Below are positions 42,186 to 50,930 of a stretch of 64,000 nucleotides of DNA, piece by piece. This DNA comes from CBDFHJ01 sp965247635 (GTDB taxonomy: Bacteria; Chloroflexota; Dehalococcoidia; Lucifugimonadales; Australimonadaceae), in the NCBI GenBank assembly GCA_965247635.1, contig CBDFHJ010000008.1:310001-374000 (forward strand), given 5' to 3'. A program made the translations under genes and the position numbers. The notes under the pieces are model-generated. The model was not told where the DNA came from, did not search any database, and saw only the letters and a list, made by a program, of their open reading frames with translations. The first letter of the stretch is position 1; every line of letters begins with the position of its first letter.

Positions 42186-42950
42186 ATGATCCGCGCGGCC
42201 TTCTTCGACCTGGACGGCACGCTGGTGCAGACGGAACGGTTGAAGGCGCAGGCCTACGCCCAAGCCGCCCAGGAGGTGCTTGGGCTTGACGCGCCTGACC
42301 TCCGGGCGGTGGACGCGTATCGGGAAGCGGTGGGGTCGTCACGAGAGGTAGCCTCCCGGCACGTCATGGCCCGTCTCGGTCTGGAGGCGGTCCTAACGCC
42401 GTTGATGGAAGCCAACGGCGCATCGGAGCCGGCGGAGGTGCTCACCAAGCTGCGGCTTCGCATCTACAACGCCATGGTCAGCGATGCGCAGCTGCTCTGG
42501 GAGCACCGGTGGCCCCACGCGCTGGGCCTGCTTCACCTGTGGGGTGAGGAGGGTTGTGCCACGGGTGTGGCCACCATGTCCATGCGCCGTGAGGCCCTAT
42601 GGGTGCTGGACACCCTAGGCGTGACCCACCTGCTGGACTTTGTGCTCACACGGGAGGACGTAACCAAACCGAAGCCCGATCCCGAGATATACCTGAAGGC
42701 GGCGTCCCAGGCCGAGGTCCCACCGAGCGACTGCCTGGTGATAGAGGACTCCTCGCCGGGAGTGCAGGCGGCACTGGCGGCTGGGATGCACGTGGTCGCG
42801 GCGGCCACGCCCTTTACCGAGTCCGGCCTGCGGGGTGCGCCAGGGCTCGACCCCCGCTGGATCGTGCGCGATCCCGAGCTGCTTATACAGACGGTGCAGG
42901 AGCTCATGGCGGAGCAAGGCGCGCAGACACACCCGCTTCATGAACCATAA
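42186..42950 (+). CDS. HAD-family hydrolase, beta-phosphoglucomutase/phosphatase-like
   Basis: A 254-residue HAD enzyme. Motif I 'FFDLDGTLVQTE' (DxDGT nucleophile and acid), motif II Thr/Ser in 'CATGVATMSM', motif III Lys in 'DVTKPKPDPEIY' and motif IV 'CLVIEDSSPGVQAA'. A helical cap domain (residues ~18-90) points to subclass I, which includes beta-phosphoglucomutase and sugar phosphatases. It starts four bases after pgi in the pentose-phosphate operon, so the substrate is probably a sugar phosphate. Confidence 0.87.
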   Translation: MIRAAFFDLDGTLVQTERLKAQAYAQAAQEVLGLDAPDLRAVDAYREAVGSSREVASRHVMARLGLEAVLTPLMEANGASEPAEVLTKLRLRIYNAMVSDAQLLWEHRWPHALGLLHLWGEEGCATGVATMSMRREALWVLDTLGVTHLLDFVLTREDVTKPKPDPEIYLKAASQAEVPPSDCLVIEDSSPGVQAALAAGMHVVAAATPFTESGLRGAPGLDPRWIVRDPELLIQTVQELMAEQGAQTHPLHEP

Positions 42951-42960
42951 GGAGGAGAGC

Positions 42961-43869
42961 ATGCAACTGGGAATGGTAGGACTAGGACGGATGGGCGCCA
43001 ACATGGCAGAGCGCCTGACGCGGGCTGGCCATCAGGTGGTGGGCTATGACCGTGACCCCGACGCGGTCCGCGCCGCGCAAGGGCGTGGGTTGGATGCGGC
43101 GGCGTCGCTGGAAGAGCTGGCCGCGAAGCTGTCCGCACCGCGGGCGGTGTGGGTCATGGTCCCATCGGGTGGACCTACCGAGGGCACCCTATCAGCGCTG
43201 GCCCAGGTCCTGGAGCGTGACGACGTGGTGGTGGACGGGGGTAACAACAACTACAAAGAAACCCTACGGCGTGGCGCGACGCTTCACCGCAAGGGCATTC
43301 ATCTGGTGGATGCAGGGGTGAGTGGCGGTATCTTTGGCCTAACGGAAGGCTACAGCCTGATGGTGGGCGGCGAGGAGGAGGCCGTGAAGCGGGTGGAGCC
43401 TGTGTTTCGCTCGTTGGCGCCGGGGCCGGACCGTGGGTACGGTCACGTTGGACCATTAGGGGCGGGACACTTCGTGAAGATGGTCCACAACGGGGTCGAG
43501 TATGGCCTGATGGAGGCGTACGCGGAGGGATTTGAGCTGCTCAAGGCCAAGGAGCGACTCAACCTGAACTTAGCGCAAATTGCTCAGATCTGGTGCCATG
43601 GAAGCGTCATTCGGTCGTGGCTGCTGGAACTGACCGCAGAAATGCTGGAAGAGGACCCAGGACTTGAGACCGTCAAACCCTACGTGGAAGACACCGGCGA
43701 AGGGCGCTGGACCGTGGAGGAGTCGGTGGAGCTGGCCGTGCCGTTGCCGGTCATCTCCATCGCCCTACAGGCGCGGTTCCGCTCACGGCAGGAGGAGCCC
43801 TTTGGGTTTAAGGTGCTGGCCGGCATGCGTGAGAAGTTCGGCGGCCATACGGCGAGAAGAACCCAATGA
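42961..43869 (+). CDS. gnd: 6-phosphogluconate dehydrogenase, decarboxylating (short YqeC type)
   Basis: A 302-residue dehydrogenase. The Rossmann motif is 'GMVGLGRMGANMAERL'; substrate motifs are 'VVDGGNNNYKETLRRG', 'DAGVSGGIFGLTEGYSLMVGG' and 'GAGHFVKMVHNGVEYGLMEAYAEGF' with the catalytic lysine. Length ~300 is the short class that often uses NAD. It makes ribulose 5-phosphate and CO2. AAGGAGGAG precedes the ATG. It ends in ATGA overlapping zwf. Confidence 0.93.
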   Translation: MQLGMVGLGRMGANMAERLTRAGHQVVGYDRDPDAVRAAQGRGLDAAASLEELAAKLSAPRAVWVMVPSGGPTEGTLSALAQVLERDDVVVDGGNNNYKETLRRGATLHRKGIHLVDAGVSGGIFGLTEGYSLMVGGEEEAVKRVEPVFRSLAPGPDRGYGHVGPLGAGHFVKMVHNGVEYGLMEAYAEGFELLKAKERLNLNLAQIAQIWCHGSVIRSWLLELTAEMLEEDPGLETVKPYVEDTGEGRWTVEESVELAVPLPVISIALQARFRSRQEEPFGFKVLAGMREKFGGHTARRTQ

Positions 43870-45338
43870 GTACCAGCCTGGTGATCTTCGGGGCCACCGG
43901 TGACCTGAGCCGGCGGAAGCTGGTACCGGCGCTGTTCACCTTGGCCTGCAAGGGGCGGCTGCCCCAGGACCTGCGCATTGTCGGCTTCTCTCGCACGGAG
44001 CTAAACGACGAGCAGTTCAGGGAGTCTACCTGGGAGGGCGCGCGGGAGCTGGCCGACCTGGCTGTCCAACGCGATGTGTGGGACGGCTTCGCCACGCGGC
44101 TGTCCTACGTGCAGGGCGACCTCAGCGTGGCGGCTGACTTCGAGAAGCTCCGCAAACGGCTGGAAGCGTTGGAAGGCGACGCGGGAGCGGAACGCCTGTA
44201 CTACCTCTCCGTCGCGCCATCTCTCTACGAACCCGCCATCCTCAACCTCGCCTTGGCCGGTCTGGCGGGCGAAGGCGGGAGTGCTAGCGGAGGCAAAGGA
44301 CGGCGGATCATCGTCGAGAAGCCGTTCGGCTACGACGGCGCCTCGGCGCTGGCGCTCGACGAGGTGGTGCACTCGGCCTTTGACGAGTCTCAGGTGTACC
44401 GCATCGACCACTACCTGGGGAAGGAGACAGTCCAGAACCTGTTAGTCTTCCGGTTCGCCAACGCCATCTTCGAGCCGGTGTGGAACCGGACCTACATCGC
44501 GCAGGTGCAAGTGACGGTGGCGGAGGAGGTGGATGTGGGCACGCGGGCCGCCTACTATGACGGCTCCGGAGTGGTGCGGGACATGGTGCAGAACCACCTG
44601 CTGCAGCTGCTGGCCATGGTTGCCATGGAGCCGCCCAATTCCATGGACGCCACGGCCCTGCGCGACGAAAAGGTAAAGGTGCTCCAGGCCGTCCGCCGCT
44701 GGGAGACGCCGGAAGACGTCATACGCAATGCCGTCGGCGCCCAGTACGCGGGGTATCGGCAGGCGCCTGGTGTCGAGTCCGGTTCGCGCACGCCCACCTA
44801 CGCCGCGCTTCGCCTGTACGTCGATAACTGGCGCTGGCAGGGGGTGCCCTTCTATCTGCGTTCGGGCAAGGCGATGCACACGAAAGCCTCGGAGGTGATC
44901 GTGCAGTTCCACCGTCCTCCCCATCGGCTGTTTAGCCTCGGGGCGGGGGAAGCGCCGCAGGCTAACAACTTAGCCCTTTGCCTCCAGCCGGACGAGGGGG
45001 TCCACCTGCAGTTCCAGGTGAAGGTGCCGGACACCGAGATGGCCACGCGCGCCCACGACATGGAGTTCCACTATGAGACCTCCTTCGCGGAACAGGGCAT
45101 TCCGGAGGCTTACGAACGCCTGCTCCAAGACGCCCTCGAGGGAGACGCCTCGCTCTTTATCCGCAGCGACCAGGTACACGAGGCGTGGCGGATCGTCGAC
45201 CCGCTGCTCGAGACTTGGGACTCGGCGTCCGCATCGCCACTGGTGGAGTACGCTCGCGGTTCGTGGGGCCCCGCCGAGGCGGACGCTTTGCTAACGGAGG
45301 ACGGCCACGCCTGGCTCCATGCCTGCGGGGGGCATTAG
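43866..45338 (+). CDS. zwf: Glucose-6-phosphate 1-dehydrogenase
   Basis: A 490-residue enzyme. The dinucleotide motif is 'VIFGATGDLSRRKL' and the active-site signature is 'YRIDHYLGKETVQNL' (residues ~178-192); 'EKPFGYD' and 'EVIVQFHRPPH' are also family marks. It oxidises glucose 6-phosphate to the lactone with NADP+ reduction. It overlaps gnd by ATGA. A repeat-containing 245-base gap follows before pgl. Confidence 0.95.
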   Translation: MSTSLVIFGATGDLSRRKLVPALFTLACKGRLPQDLRIVGFSRTELNDEQFRESTWEGARELADLAVQRDVWDGFATRLSYVQGDLSVAADFEKLRKRLEALEGDAGAERLYYLSVAPSLYEPAILNLALAGLAGEGGSASGGKGRRIIVEKPFGYDGASALALDEVVHSAFDESQVYRIDHYLGKETVQNLLVFRFANAIFEPVWNRTYIAQVQVTVAEEVDVGTRAAYYDGSGVVRDMVQNHLLQLLAMVAMEPPNSMDATALRDEKVKVLQAVRRWETPEDVIRNAVGAQYAGYRQAPGVESGSRTPTYAALRLYVDNWRWQGVPFYLRSGKAMHTKASEVIVQFHRPPHRLFSLGAGEAPQANNLALCLQPDEGVHLQFQVKVPDTEMATRAHDMEFHYETSFAEQGIPEAYERLLQDALEGDASLFIRSDQVHEAWRIVDPLLETWDSASASPLVEYARGSWGPAEADALLTEDGHAWLHACGGH

Positions 45339-45349
45339 GGGCAGGATTG

Positions 45350-45516
45350 CCATGCTGAACGGAGCGAAGCATCTCTCAAGGCGCATCGAGCGATTCTTCG
45401 TCCGCCTTCGATGGTCTCCTTCAGAATCTTCCATGCTCTGGACAGGGCACCGGAGAGGATAAAAATGGAGCTCCCCGAGAATCCCTCCCCCCTCGATGGG
45501 GGAAGGCCAGGATGGG
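45350..45516. repeat. Dispersed intergenic repeat between zwf and pgl
   Basis: Bases 45420-45516 are a second copy of the element at 265-362: GGCACCGGAGAGGAT, AAAATGG/CGGCTC, CTCGATGGGG and GGAAGGCCAGGATG are shared in order. Bases 45350-45375 ('GCCATGCTGAACGGAGCGAAGC') belong to the TGTCAT(n)CCGAG family. A CTCCTCCCCC...GGTGGAGGAG hairpin follows at about 45537-45561. No gene is visible in 45339-45583. Confidence 0.6.
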
Positions 45517-45583
45517 GGTGCGCCCCCCACCTTAGTCCTCCTCCCCCCTTTGGTGGAGGAGACTGCCCGACACGCCTATTCTC

Positions 45584-46351
45584 ATGGCACTGACACGGCG
45601 GTGGACTGACTCGGACGTTCGTGTGCTTCCGTCGCCCCTTGAGGTGGCTGGAGCCGCCGCCGAGCTGGTGGCGGAGGAGGCGGTCGCGAGCGTGGCCGCG
45701 CGTGGCAGGTTCACGATGGCCCTCTCGGGGGGCAGCACCCCTGCCCTACTCTACGCGGTGCTGGCGGCGGCCCCTTACACGCCTCGTATGCCGTGGCCTC
45801 AGACGCACCTGTTCTGGAGCGACGAGCGCTGGGTGCCCCCCGACGATCCCGACAGCAACGCCGGCATGGCGAAGCGGGAGCTGGTGGACAAGGTCCCGGT
45901 CCCCCATGATCAGGTCCACCCCATCCAGACCACCGGCCTCGCGCCAGCGGAGTCGGCACGCCGATACGAGGAGGAGGTCCGCGCCCTAGGCGCTGGCGGA
46001 GCACTCCCGCGGTTCGACGTAATGCTGCTTGGACTGGGCGATGACGGTCATACCGCTTCTTTGTTCCCTGGTTCGGCGGCGCTGGACGAGCAAGACCGGC
46101 TGGTGGTGGCCAACCACGTTCCGCAGCTTGGTTCCTGGCGGGTGACGCTCACGCTACCGCTGCTGAACGTGGCGCGGCGGGTGCTATTCCTGGTCACCGG
46201 TGCAGGCAAGGCCTCGGCGCTACGGGCGGTGCTTGAGCCTGGGGACGAGGCGTTGGTGCCGCCGGCAGCACTGGTGCACCCGGGCGACGGCGCGGTCACC
46301 TGGCTGGTGGACCAAGAAGCGGTGTCGCGGCTAGCGGGAGCACACGGTTAG
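45584..46351 (+). CDS. pgl: 6-phosphogluconolactonase (DevB/Pgl type)
   Basis: A 255-residue hydrolase related to glucosamine-6-phosphate isomerases. Motifs: 'MALSGGSTPALLYAVL' (phosphate loop), 'HLFWSDERWVPPDDPDSN' and 'VMLLGLGDDGHTASLFPGS' (catalytic Asp/His). It converts 6-phosphogluconolactone to 6-phosphogluconate. The ribosome site before the ATG is weak. It continues the pentose-phosphate gene set but is separated from zwf by repeat DNA, so it may depend on read-through or its own promoter. Confidence 0.92.
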   Translation: MALTRRWTDSDVRVLPSPLEVAGAAAELVAEEAVASVAARGRFTMALSGGSTPALLYAVLAAAPYTPRMPWPQTHLFWSDERWVPPDDPDSNAGMAKRELVDKVPVPHDQVHPIQTTGLAPAESARRYEEEVRALGAGGALPRFDVMLLGLGDDGHTASLFPGSAALDEQDRLVVANHVPQLGSWRVTLTLPLLNVARRVLFLVTGAGKASALRAVLEPGDEALVPPAALVHPGDGAVTWLVDQEAVSRLAGAHG

Positions 46352-46397
46352 TCCTACGTTTCGTAAACCCGCGTACACAAGGCCCGACTCACCTCCC

Positions 46398-46471
46398 GTT
46401 CACCCTGAGCTGTGCCGAAGGGTGGACCGCTCATGATTCGACAGGCCTGTCCTGAGCGAAGTCGAAGGGCT
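46398..46471. repeat. Intergenic 'CCTGAGC...CGAAGGG' repeat copies
   Basis: Two tandem units, 'TTCACCCTGAGCTGTGCCGAAGGG' type at 46399-46422 and 'TGTCCTGAGCGAAGTCGAAGGG' at 46448-46469, resemble those at 33583-33600 (inverted) and 33753-33771. They lie between the convergent pgl and epimerase genes. No terminator hairpin with a T-run was found. Confidence 0.5.
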
Positions 46472-46537
46472 CACCACGAGCGGTTGATTCCGACGTCCTT
46501 TCCTCCAAGTAGCTGCTATTCAGACAGTCTCGCCGCC

Positions 46538-47506
46538 TTATCCAGCTGAACGGTCCGGCCGGGGACCCGTGGCGGTGGCTTGGCGAAAGTAGTCCACCGT
46601 GGCCTGCACGCCTTCGTCAAGGGAGACGGAGGGGCGCCAGCCAGTGGCTTCGGCGAAACGTCCGGCGTCCAGGGCTATGCGTCTCGCCTCGCCTGGGCGC
46701 TCCGGCGCGTGCGCGACGGCGCCGACGTACCCGCAGTGGCGGCGCAATACCTCAACCACGGTGTTGACCGACGTGGCGGTCCCGGTACCAACGTTGAAGA
46801 CGCCGTCGAGATGACGTTCCATGGCGATGAGGTTGGCTTGCACCACGTCGGCCACGTAGACGAAGTCCCGCGCCTGGTCGCCGTCGCCAAAGATGGTGGG
46901 TTGCTGGCCCTGGAGCATTCTGTTGGCGAAGATGGCGATGACACCGGCCTCGCCCCGGTGTGATTGGCGAGGACCGTACACGTTGCCGTAGCGCAGGGCC
47001 GCGCTCTTGAACCCCCAGGTGGACCGATAGACATCGAGGTAGGTCTCCACCGCGTACTTGGCGGCGCCGTAGGGCGCCTTCGGACGTACGGGGGCTGACT
47101 CGTCGCAGGGCACCTCTTCGGGGTCGCCGTACAGGGCGCCGCCCGTGGAGGCGAAGGTCAGGTGCTCCACGCCGTGACGTCGGCACGCCTCCAGGACCAT
47201 GAGTGAGCCGAGCACGTTGATTTTTGCATCGGCCACGGGGTCCTCCACCGATTGAGTGACGCTGATCTGGGCGGCGTGATGGCTGACCCACCGAGGCGCG
47301 ACCTCCCGGAACGCCTGCTCCAGGACCTCCGGGTCGGTGACGCTGCCCTGATAGAAACGGGCGCTTGGGTTGAGGTTGGCGCGGTCTCCAGTAGAGAGGT
47401 CGTCGAGAATGGCTACGTCGTGGCCCAAGCCGACAAGCGCATCGACCACGTGGGAGCCGATGAACCCGACGCCGCCGGTGACCAGCACGCGGCCCGGCGT
47501 GTTCAT
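46538..47506 (-). CDS. NAD-dependent sugar epimerase/dehydratase (GalE-like)
   Basis: A 322-residue extended short-chain dehydrogenase. The NAD motif is 'VLVTGGVGFIGSHVVDAL'; the catalytic Thr/Ser and Tyr-Lys pair are in 'FASTGGALYG' and 'YGAAKYAVE'. 'LRYGNVYGPRQ' and 'RDFVYVADVVQANLIAM' are characteristic of UDP-glucose 4-epimerases and related nucleotide-sugar enzymes. The ATG overlaps the stop of lgt by four bases. It probably supplies a nucleotide sugar for surface glycans; galE is the nearest name but the substrate is not certain. Confidence 0.88.
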   Translation of the reverse strand: MNTPGRVLVTGGVGFIGSHVVDALVGLGHDVAILDDLSTGDRANLNPSARFYQGSVTDPEVLEQAFREVAPRWVSHHAAQISVTQSVEDPVADAKINVLGSLMVLEACRRHGVEHLTFASTGGALYGDPEEVPCDESAPVRPKAPYGAAKYAVETYLDVYRSTWGFKSAALRYGNVYGPRQSHRGEAGVIAIFANRMLQGQQPTIFGDGDQARDFVYVADVVQANLIAMERHLDGVFNVGTGTATSVNTVVEVLRRHCGYVGAVAHAPERPGEARRIALDAGRFAEATGWRPSVSLDEGVQATVDYFRQATATGPRPDRSAG

Positions 47507-48510
47507 GGAATACTCGCCGGCCCCTGTTCGCCCTGAGCTGGACCGGCCTCGTCCGAGGTCTGTGCAGGATCCGGTTGTGCGGCTAGGTCGCTCCGGCGCC
47601 GCTGCCGCCGGAGCGCCGTCCGCGAGCGATGCTCCGTGCCTGGCCCCGTTGCCTCAGTACCCCAGGGGCGGCGGTGCCGCCAGATAAGGGTGCCTATAGC
47701 CAAGAGCACAAGCGCGCCGGTGATCCACTGGGCCATGGGTATGCCCCCCTGCTCCCACTTGCTGGCGCGAAGGAACTCCAGGCCGAATCGTTCCGCCGGG
47801 TACCAGATGAAGTACAGCAGCAGGAGGTCGCCTGGCCGCAGCCGCCACCTACTGCTCCACACGAGTTGTTTTATTCCCGATGCCTCCACCACGCGGGGGC
47901 CGAAGCGCCACAGGAGGTACACCAGCGCGGCCACCCCCAGGAAGCTGAGCAGCGATTCGTAGAGAAACAGCGGATGGAACTTGTCGAAGCCCGCGAATTG
48001 GGGCGCTTCGCTGAGGACGTTCTCCGTCTTGATGGAGATACCCCAGGGCAGGTCAGTAGGACGGCCAAACAGCTCTTGATTAAAGTAGTTGCCCCAGCGT
48101 CCGATGGCCTGGCCGAGCAGAAAGGCAGGTGCGCCTATGTCCAGCCACCGCAACAGGTTTAACCGACGCCACCGCACGTAGAGGAAAAGGGCAAGCAGGG
48201 CTCCGGCGATGGCGCCAAAGATGCCAATGCCACCCTTCCAGACGTAGAGGATCTGCTCCGGGTTTGCGCGGTAAATGGCCCAGTTGTCCTGGTCAAAGAC
48301 GTGGTACAGCCGGGCGCCCACGATGCCAAGGGCCGCGCCGAATACCGCGATGTTCAGGACGTGCTCAGGGTTCTCGCCCAGGCGGCGGGCCTCCCGGCGG
48401 GCTAGCGTCACGCCGGCCACCATACCGGCGAGGATCATCACCGAGTAGAACCGCACTTCAAAGGCGCGGTTAAACACCTCAACCGTGATGCCCTGCAGGT
48501 CGATCTCCAA
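47503..48510 (-). CDS. lgt: Prolipoprotein diacylglyceryl transferase
   Basis: A 335-residue integral membrane enzyme that adds diacylglycerol to the lipobox cysteine of prolipoproteins. The Lgt signature 'GQAIGRWGNYFNQELFG' is present near residue 133, along with 'GIVGARLYHVF' and about seven helices. The C-terminus carries a ~50-residue charged tail not typical of short Lgt proteins. The start is TTG with GAGGGAAGG upstream. Many lipoproteins in this window (binding proteins, cytochrome c, cupredoxins) need this enzyme. Confidence 0.93.
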   Translation of the reverse strand: MEIDLQGITVEVFNRAFEVRFYSVMILAGMVAGVTLARREARRLGENPEHVLNIAVFGAALGIVGARLYHVFDQDNWAIYRANPEQILYVWKGGIGIFGAIAGALLALFLYVRWRRLNLLRWLDIGAPAFLLGQAIGRWGNYFNQELFGRPTDLPWGISIKTENVLSEAPQFAGFDKFHPLFLYESLLSFLGVAALVYLLWRFGPRVVEASGIKQLVWSSRWRLRPGDLLLLYFIWYPAERFGLEFLRASKWEQGGIPMAQWITGALVLLAIGTLIWRHRRPWGTEATGPGTEHRSRTALRRQRRRSDLAAQPDPAQTSDEAGPAQGEQGPASIP

Positions 48511-48632
48511 GGTGGCCTTCCCTCACCGGAGCCGCAAGCGTGTCTTAGCCGGGTACCTGGCCCACGTTAATCCAGAAGTCTTCAAGCCGTCCCATTATAT
48601 AGCGAGGGCCCGCCCCGGGGGATGCGCTGGAC

Positions 48633-48667
48633 ATGAAGAAGGCCCGCCATGCGCGGGCCTTCTTCAT
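48633..48667 (-). terminator. Strong hairpin downstream of the zinc-ribbon gene
   Basis: ATGAAGAAGGCCCGC (48633-48647) pairs perfectly with GCGGGCCTTCTTCAT (48653-48667) around a five-base loop. It lies 15 bases past the stop of the small zinc-ribbon gene on the minus strand. No long T-run follows, so it may be rho-independent by stem strength only. Confidence 0.65.
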
Positions 48668-48682
48668 CGCTGGTGCAGTAGG

Positions 48683-48826
48683 TTACGCTACCTTGCCCAG
48701 GCGGTACATCTTAGTGCCACAAACGGGGCATTTGCCTTGCGTGGCGGGCCGGCCGTTCTTCATGGTCACCGTCTGGGTCTCGGACATCTCGCGCTGTGCG
48801 CGACACTTCATACAATAGCCCTGCAT
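48683..48826 (-). CDS. DUF5679-type zinc-ribbon microprotein
   Basis: A 47-residue protein starting 'MQGYCMKCRAQREM' and ending 'KCPVCGTKMYRLGKVA'. Two CxxC knuckles (C5/C8 and C33/C36) form one zinc ribbon; 'TVTMKNGRPATQGKCPVCGTKMYR' is the DUF5679 pattern. GGAGGAGAGAGC precedes the ATG. It stands alone upstream of lgt with its own terminator-like hairpin. The role is unknown; such ribbons bind nucleic acid or protein partners. Confidence 0.85.
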   Translation of the reverse strand: MQGYCMKCRAQREMSETQTVTMKNGRPATQGKCPVCGTKMYRLGKVA

Positions 48827-49119
48827 TTGCTCTCTCCTCCTGGGTAAGGTGTCAGTCTCTCAGCGCCGGTTGGCATACTAGGCCCTCATTACGGAAGCGT
48901 CAAGGGGATTTCTGGCGAACTTCATCCTGACTTTTACTCATCCGTTTGGCGGCGCGGGAAGGGTGGTTTCGCAATACGTGAACGCGAGGTGCGGTTGCGG
49001 CGGAAACAGCAAGCCATCCTCCCTGGCGTAAGGCTGCTCCTGCGGGTGTCAGCTCATCGTTTTGACACGTACTAGCGCGCCCCCTATAGTACCGGCCATC
49101 CCTTCGCGGCGAGGCCATC

Positions 49120-49632
49120 GTGGGTGTTCTGGCCTATCAGCAGATCAAAGAGTTGGTCCAGGGAAGGTCTCCCCTGGTTGCAGGCTACGTAGACCTGGAG
49201 GCCCAGCTTCAGCCAAACGGAATGGACCTGACGCTGCGCTCCGTCGGCCGATACGTGGAAGCGGGACGCCTTGGCAAAAGCAACGCGCAACGGCGGCTGC
49301 CCTCCACGGAGGAGCTGGCCTTCGATCAAGGCGGCGAGCTGCACCTAGCGCCCGGGCCGTACCTGGTAACGCTCAACGAGGTGGTGCGCTTGCCTGCAGA
49401 CGTGATGGCGCTGAGCAGGCCGCGGTCCAGCCTACTCCGCAGCGGCGTCGCGCTCCACACCGCGGTGTGGGACGCGGGCTATCAGGGGCAGGCCCAGGCG
49501 CTGCTGATGGTCTACAACCCGCACGGCTTTACCGTGGCCCGTGACGCTCGCATTCTGCAACTGGTATTCTTCATGCTGGAGACACCGTCGGCCGCACCCT
49601 ATACGGGCCGCTTCCAGGGTTATCGCCCTTAG
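49120..49632 (+). CDS. dUTPase/dCTP-deaminase fold protein
   Basis: A 170-residue trimeric dUTPase-superfamily protein. Motifs: 'YVDLEAQLQPNGMDLTLRSVG', 'VMALSRPRSSLLRSGVALHTAVWDAGYQGQAQALLMVYN', then a C-terminal 'ETPSAAPYTGRFQGYRP'. The 'RSSLLRSG' and 'DAGYQG' blocks fit both dUTPase and Dcd. The residue where Dcd carries its catalytic Glu (in 'TLEI') seems replaced within 'QALLMV', so a dUTPase role (dUTP to dUMP) is more likely. Start is GTG 49120, with a modest GCGAGG upstream. Confidence 0.8.
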   Translation: MGVLAYQQIKELVQGRSPLVAGYVDLEAQLQPNGMDLTLRSVGRYVEAGRLGKSNAQRRLPSTEELAFDQGGELHLAPGPYLVTLNEVVRLPADVMALSRPRSSLLRSGVALHTAVWDAGYQGQAQALLMVYNPHGFTVARDARILQLVFFMLETPSAAPYTGRFQGYRP

Positions 49633-49681
49633 GGAACAGCGTATTATCTGAGTAGGCCGTCCGCGTCCGATACCCAAGTCC

Positions 49682-50824
49682 ATGGCTATTCCATCCACCT
49701 CACCCGACGTGGCCGTTGTAGGCGGCGGTGTCATAGGCTGCGCCACGGCCTACTTCCTAGCCGCTGACCATCACCTGCGCTGCGTCGTCATCGAACGGGA
49801 GGGTGTCGGCAGTCAGGCGTCGGGAGGCGCCGCCGGAGAGCTGAGCCCGGTTGGCCGGTCGGCCCTGCCGGTCCCTCTGGTCCGGTTCGGCCTGGAGGGG
49901 CTACGGCTCCACCGCCTTATGGCCCCAGCGCTACACGCGGAGTCGGGCACGGACTTCCATCTCACGGACGTTTCTGTCGTGCGGCCCGCCTTCAACGCGG
50001 AAGAGGCGGCCGAGCTTCACGAACGGATGGCATGGCAACGAGAGCTTGGTGTCGAATCGACATGGCTGGACACCCAGGCCGTGCGGTCGCTGGGAACGTG
50101 GCTGGCGGAGGACGCGCTGGGTGCCCTGCACTCCCAGGAGGCGCAGCTGGAGACGTATCCCTTCGCCTTGGCCTTGGCCGGGGCCGCGATGCGGCACGGC
50201 GTCGAGATCCGCGCCGGCGAGGTGACCGGCCTCCTAGGGACGGATGGACGCGTGACGGGGGTTAGCTTGGGCCAAGAGCAGGTCGCTGCTCAGACGGTAG
50301 TCCTGGCCAACGGACCGTGGAGCGCGTTCGCTGGAGCGTGGCTGGGCTTCGAGGTCCCGGTCCGACCACAGCGGGGGCAGATCGTCCATTTAGCGCCGGA
50401 TGTGCCACTGCCCCGTCACGCGATCTTCCACCGGACGGGCTACGTGCTGCCCAAGTCCAGCGGCGACCTGCTCATCGGCACGACGGAGGAGGACGCCGGA
50501 TTCGACGGCAGCCCAACACCGGAAGGCCAGGCCGCGATTTTGGAAGCCGTAGGCCGCATAGCGCCAGCCGTGCGCGGCATGCCCATCAGGGAGGTGACGG
50601 CGTGTCTCCGGCCTCTCTCCACCGACGGACTGCCACTCATCGGCGCGGTGCCAGGCTCGGAGGGCGTATACCTGGCCACAGGGCACGGGCCAAAGGGCAT
50701 CCTGCTGTGCCTGGCGACGGGAAAGTACGTGGCCCAGCTCATTGTCCAAGGCCGTTCGGAGTACCCGCTGGACAAGTTCGCGCCAACGAGGCTTGCGTCA
50801 GCGCCTCACCATTGGCCCAGCTAG
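49682..50824 (+). CDS. FAD-dependent amine/amino-acid oxidoreductase (DadA/ThiO-like)
   Basis: A 380-residue DAO-family flavoprotein. The FAD-binding motif is 'DVAVVGGGVIGCATAYFLA' (residues ~9-27); 'GSQASGGAAGELSPVG' follows as in glycine/D-amino-acid oxidases; the C-terminal 'CLRPLSTDGLPLIGAVPGSEGVYLATGHGPKGILLC' completes the flavin site. It oxidises an amine such as glycine, sarcosine or a D-amino acid. It is 49 bases after the dUTPase-like gene. No thiG or thiS is adjacent, so a thiamine role is not supported. Confidence 0.87.
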   Translation: MAIPSTSPDVAVVGGGVIGCATAYFLAADHHLRCVVIEREGVGSQASGGAAGELSPVGRSALPVPLVRFGLEGLRLHRLMAPALHAESGTDFHLTDVSVVRPAFNAEEAAELHERMAWQRELGVESTWLDTQAVRSLGTWLAEDALGALHSQEAQLETYPFALALAGAAMRHGVEIRAGEVTGLLGTDGRVTGVSLGQEQVAAQTVVLANGPWSAFAGAWLGFEVPVRPQRGQIVHLAPDVPLPRHAIFHRTGYVLPKSSGDLLIGTTEEDAGFDGSPTPEGQAAILEAVGRIAPAVRGMPIREVTACLRPLSTDGLPLIGAVPGSEGVYLATGHGPKGILLCLATGKYVAQLIVQGRSEYPLDKFAPTRLASAPHHWPS

Positions 50825-50930
50825 CTGGTTGAAAGGAGGGCTGCCGTCTTGCATCATCCAGGGTTAGCGGAACAAGGTGCTTGGCATCCGGCTGTTCCTT
50901 CGACCTTGCATGTCGCCCGGAGCGGTCCCC

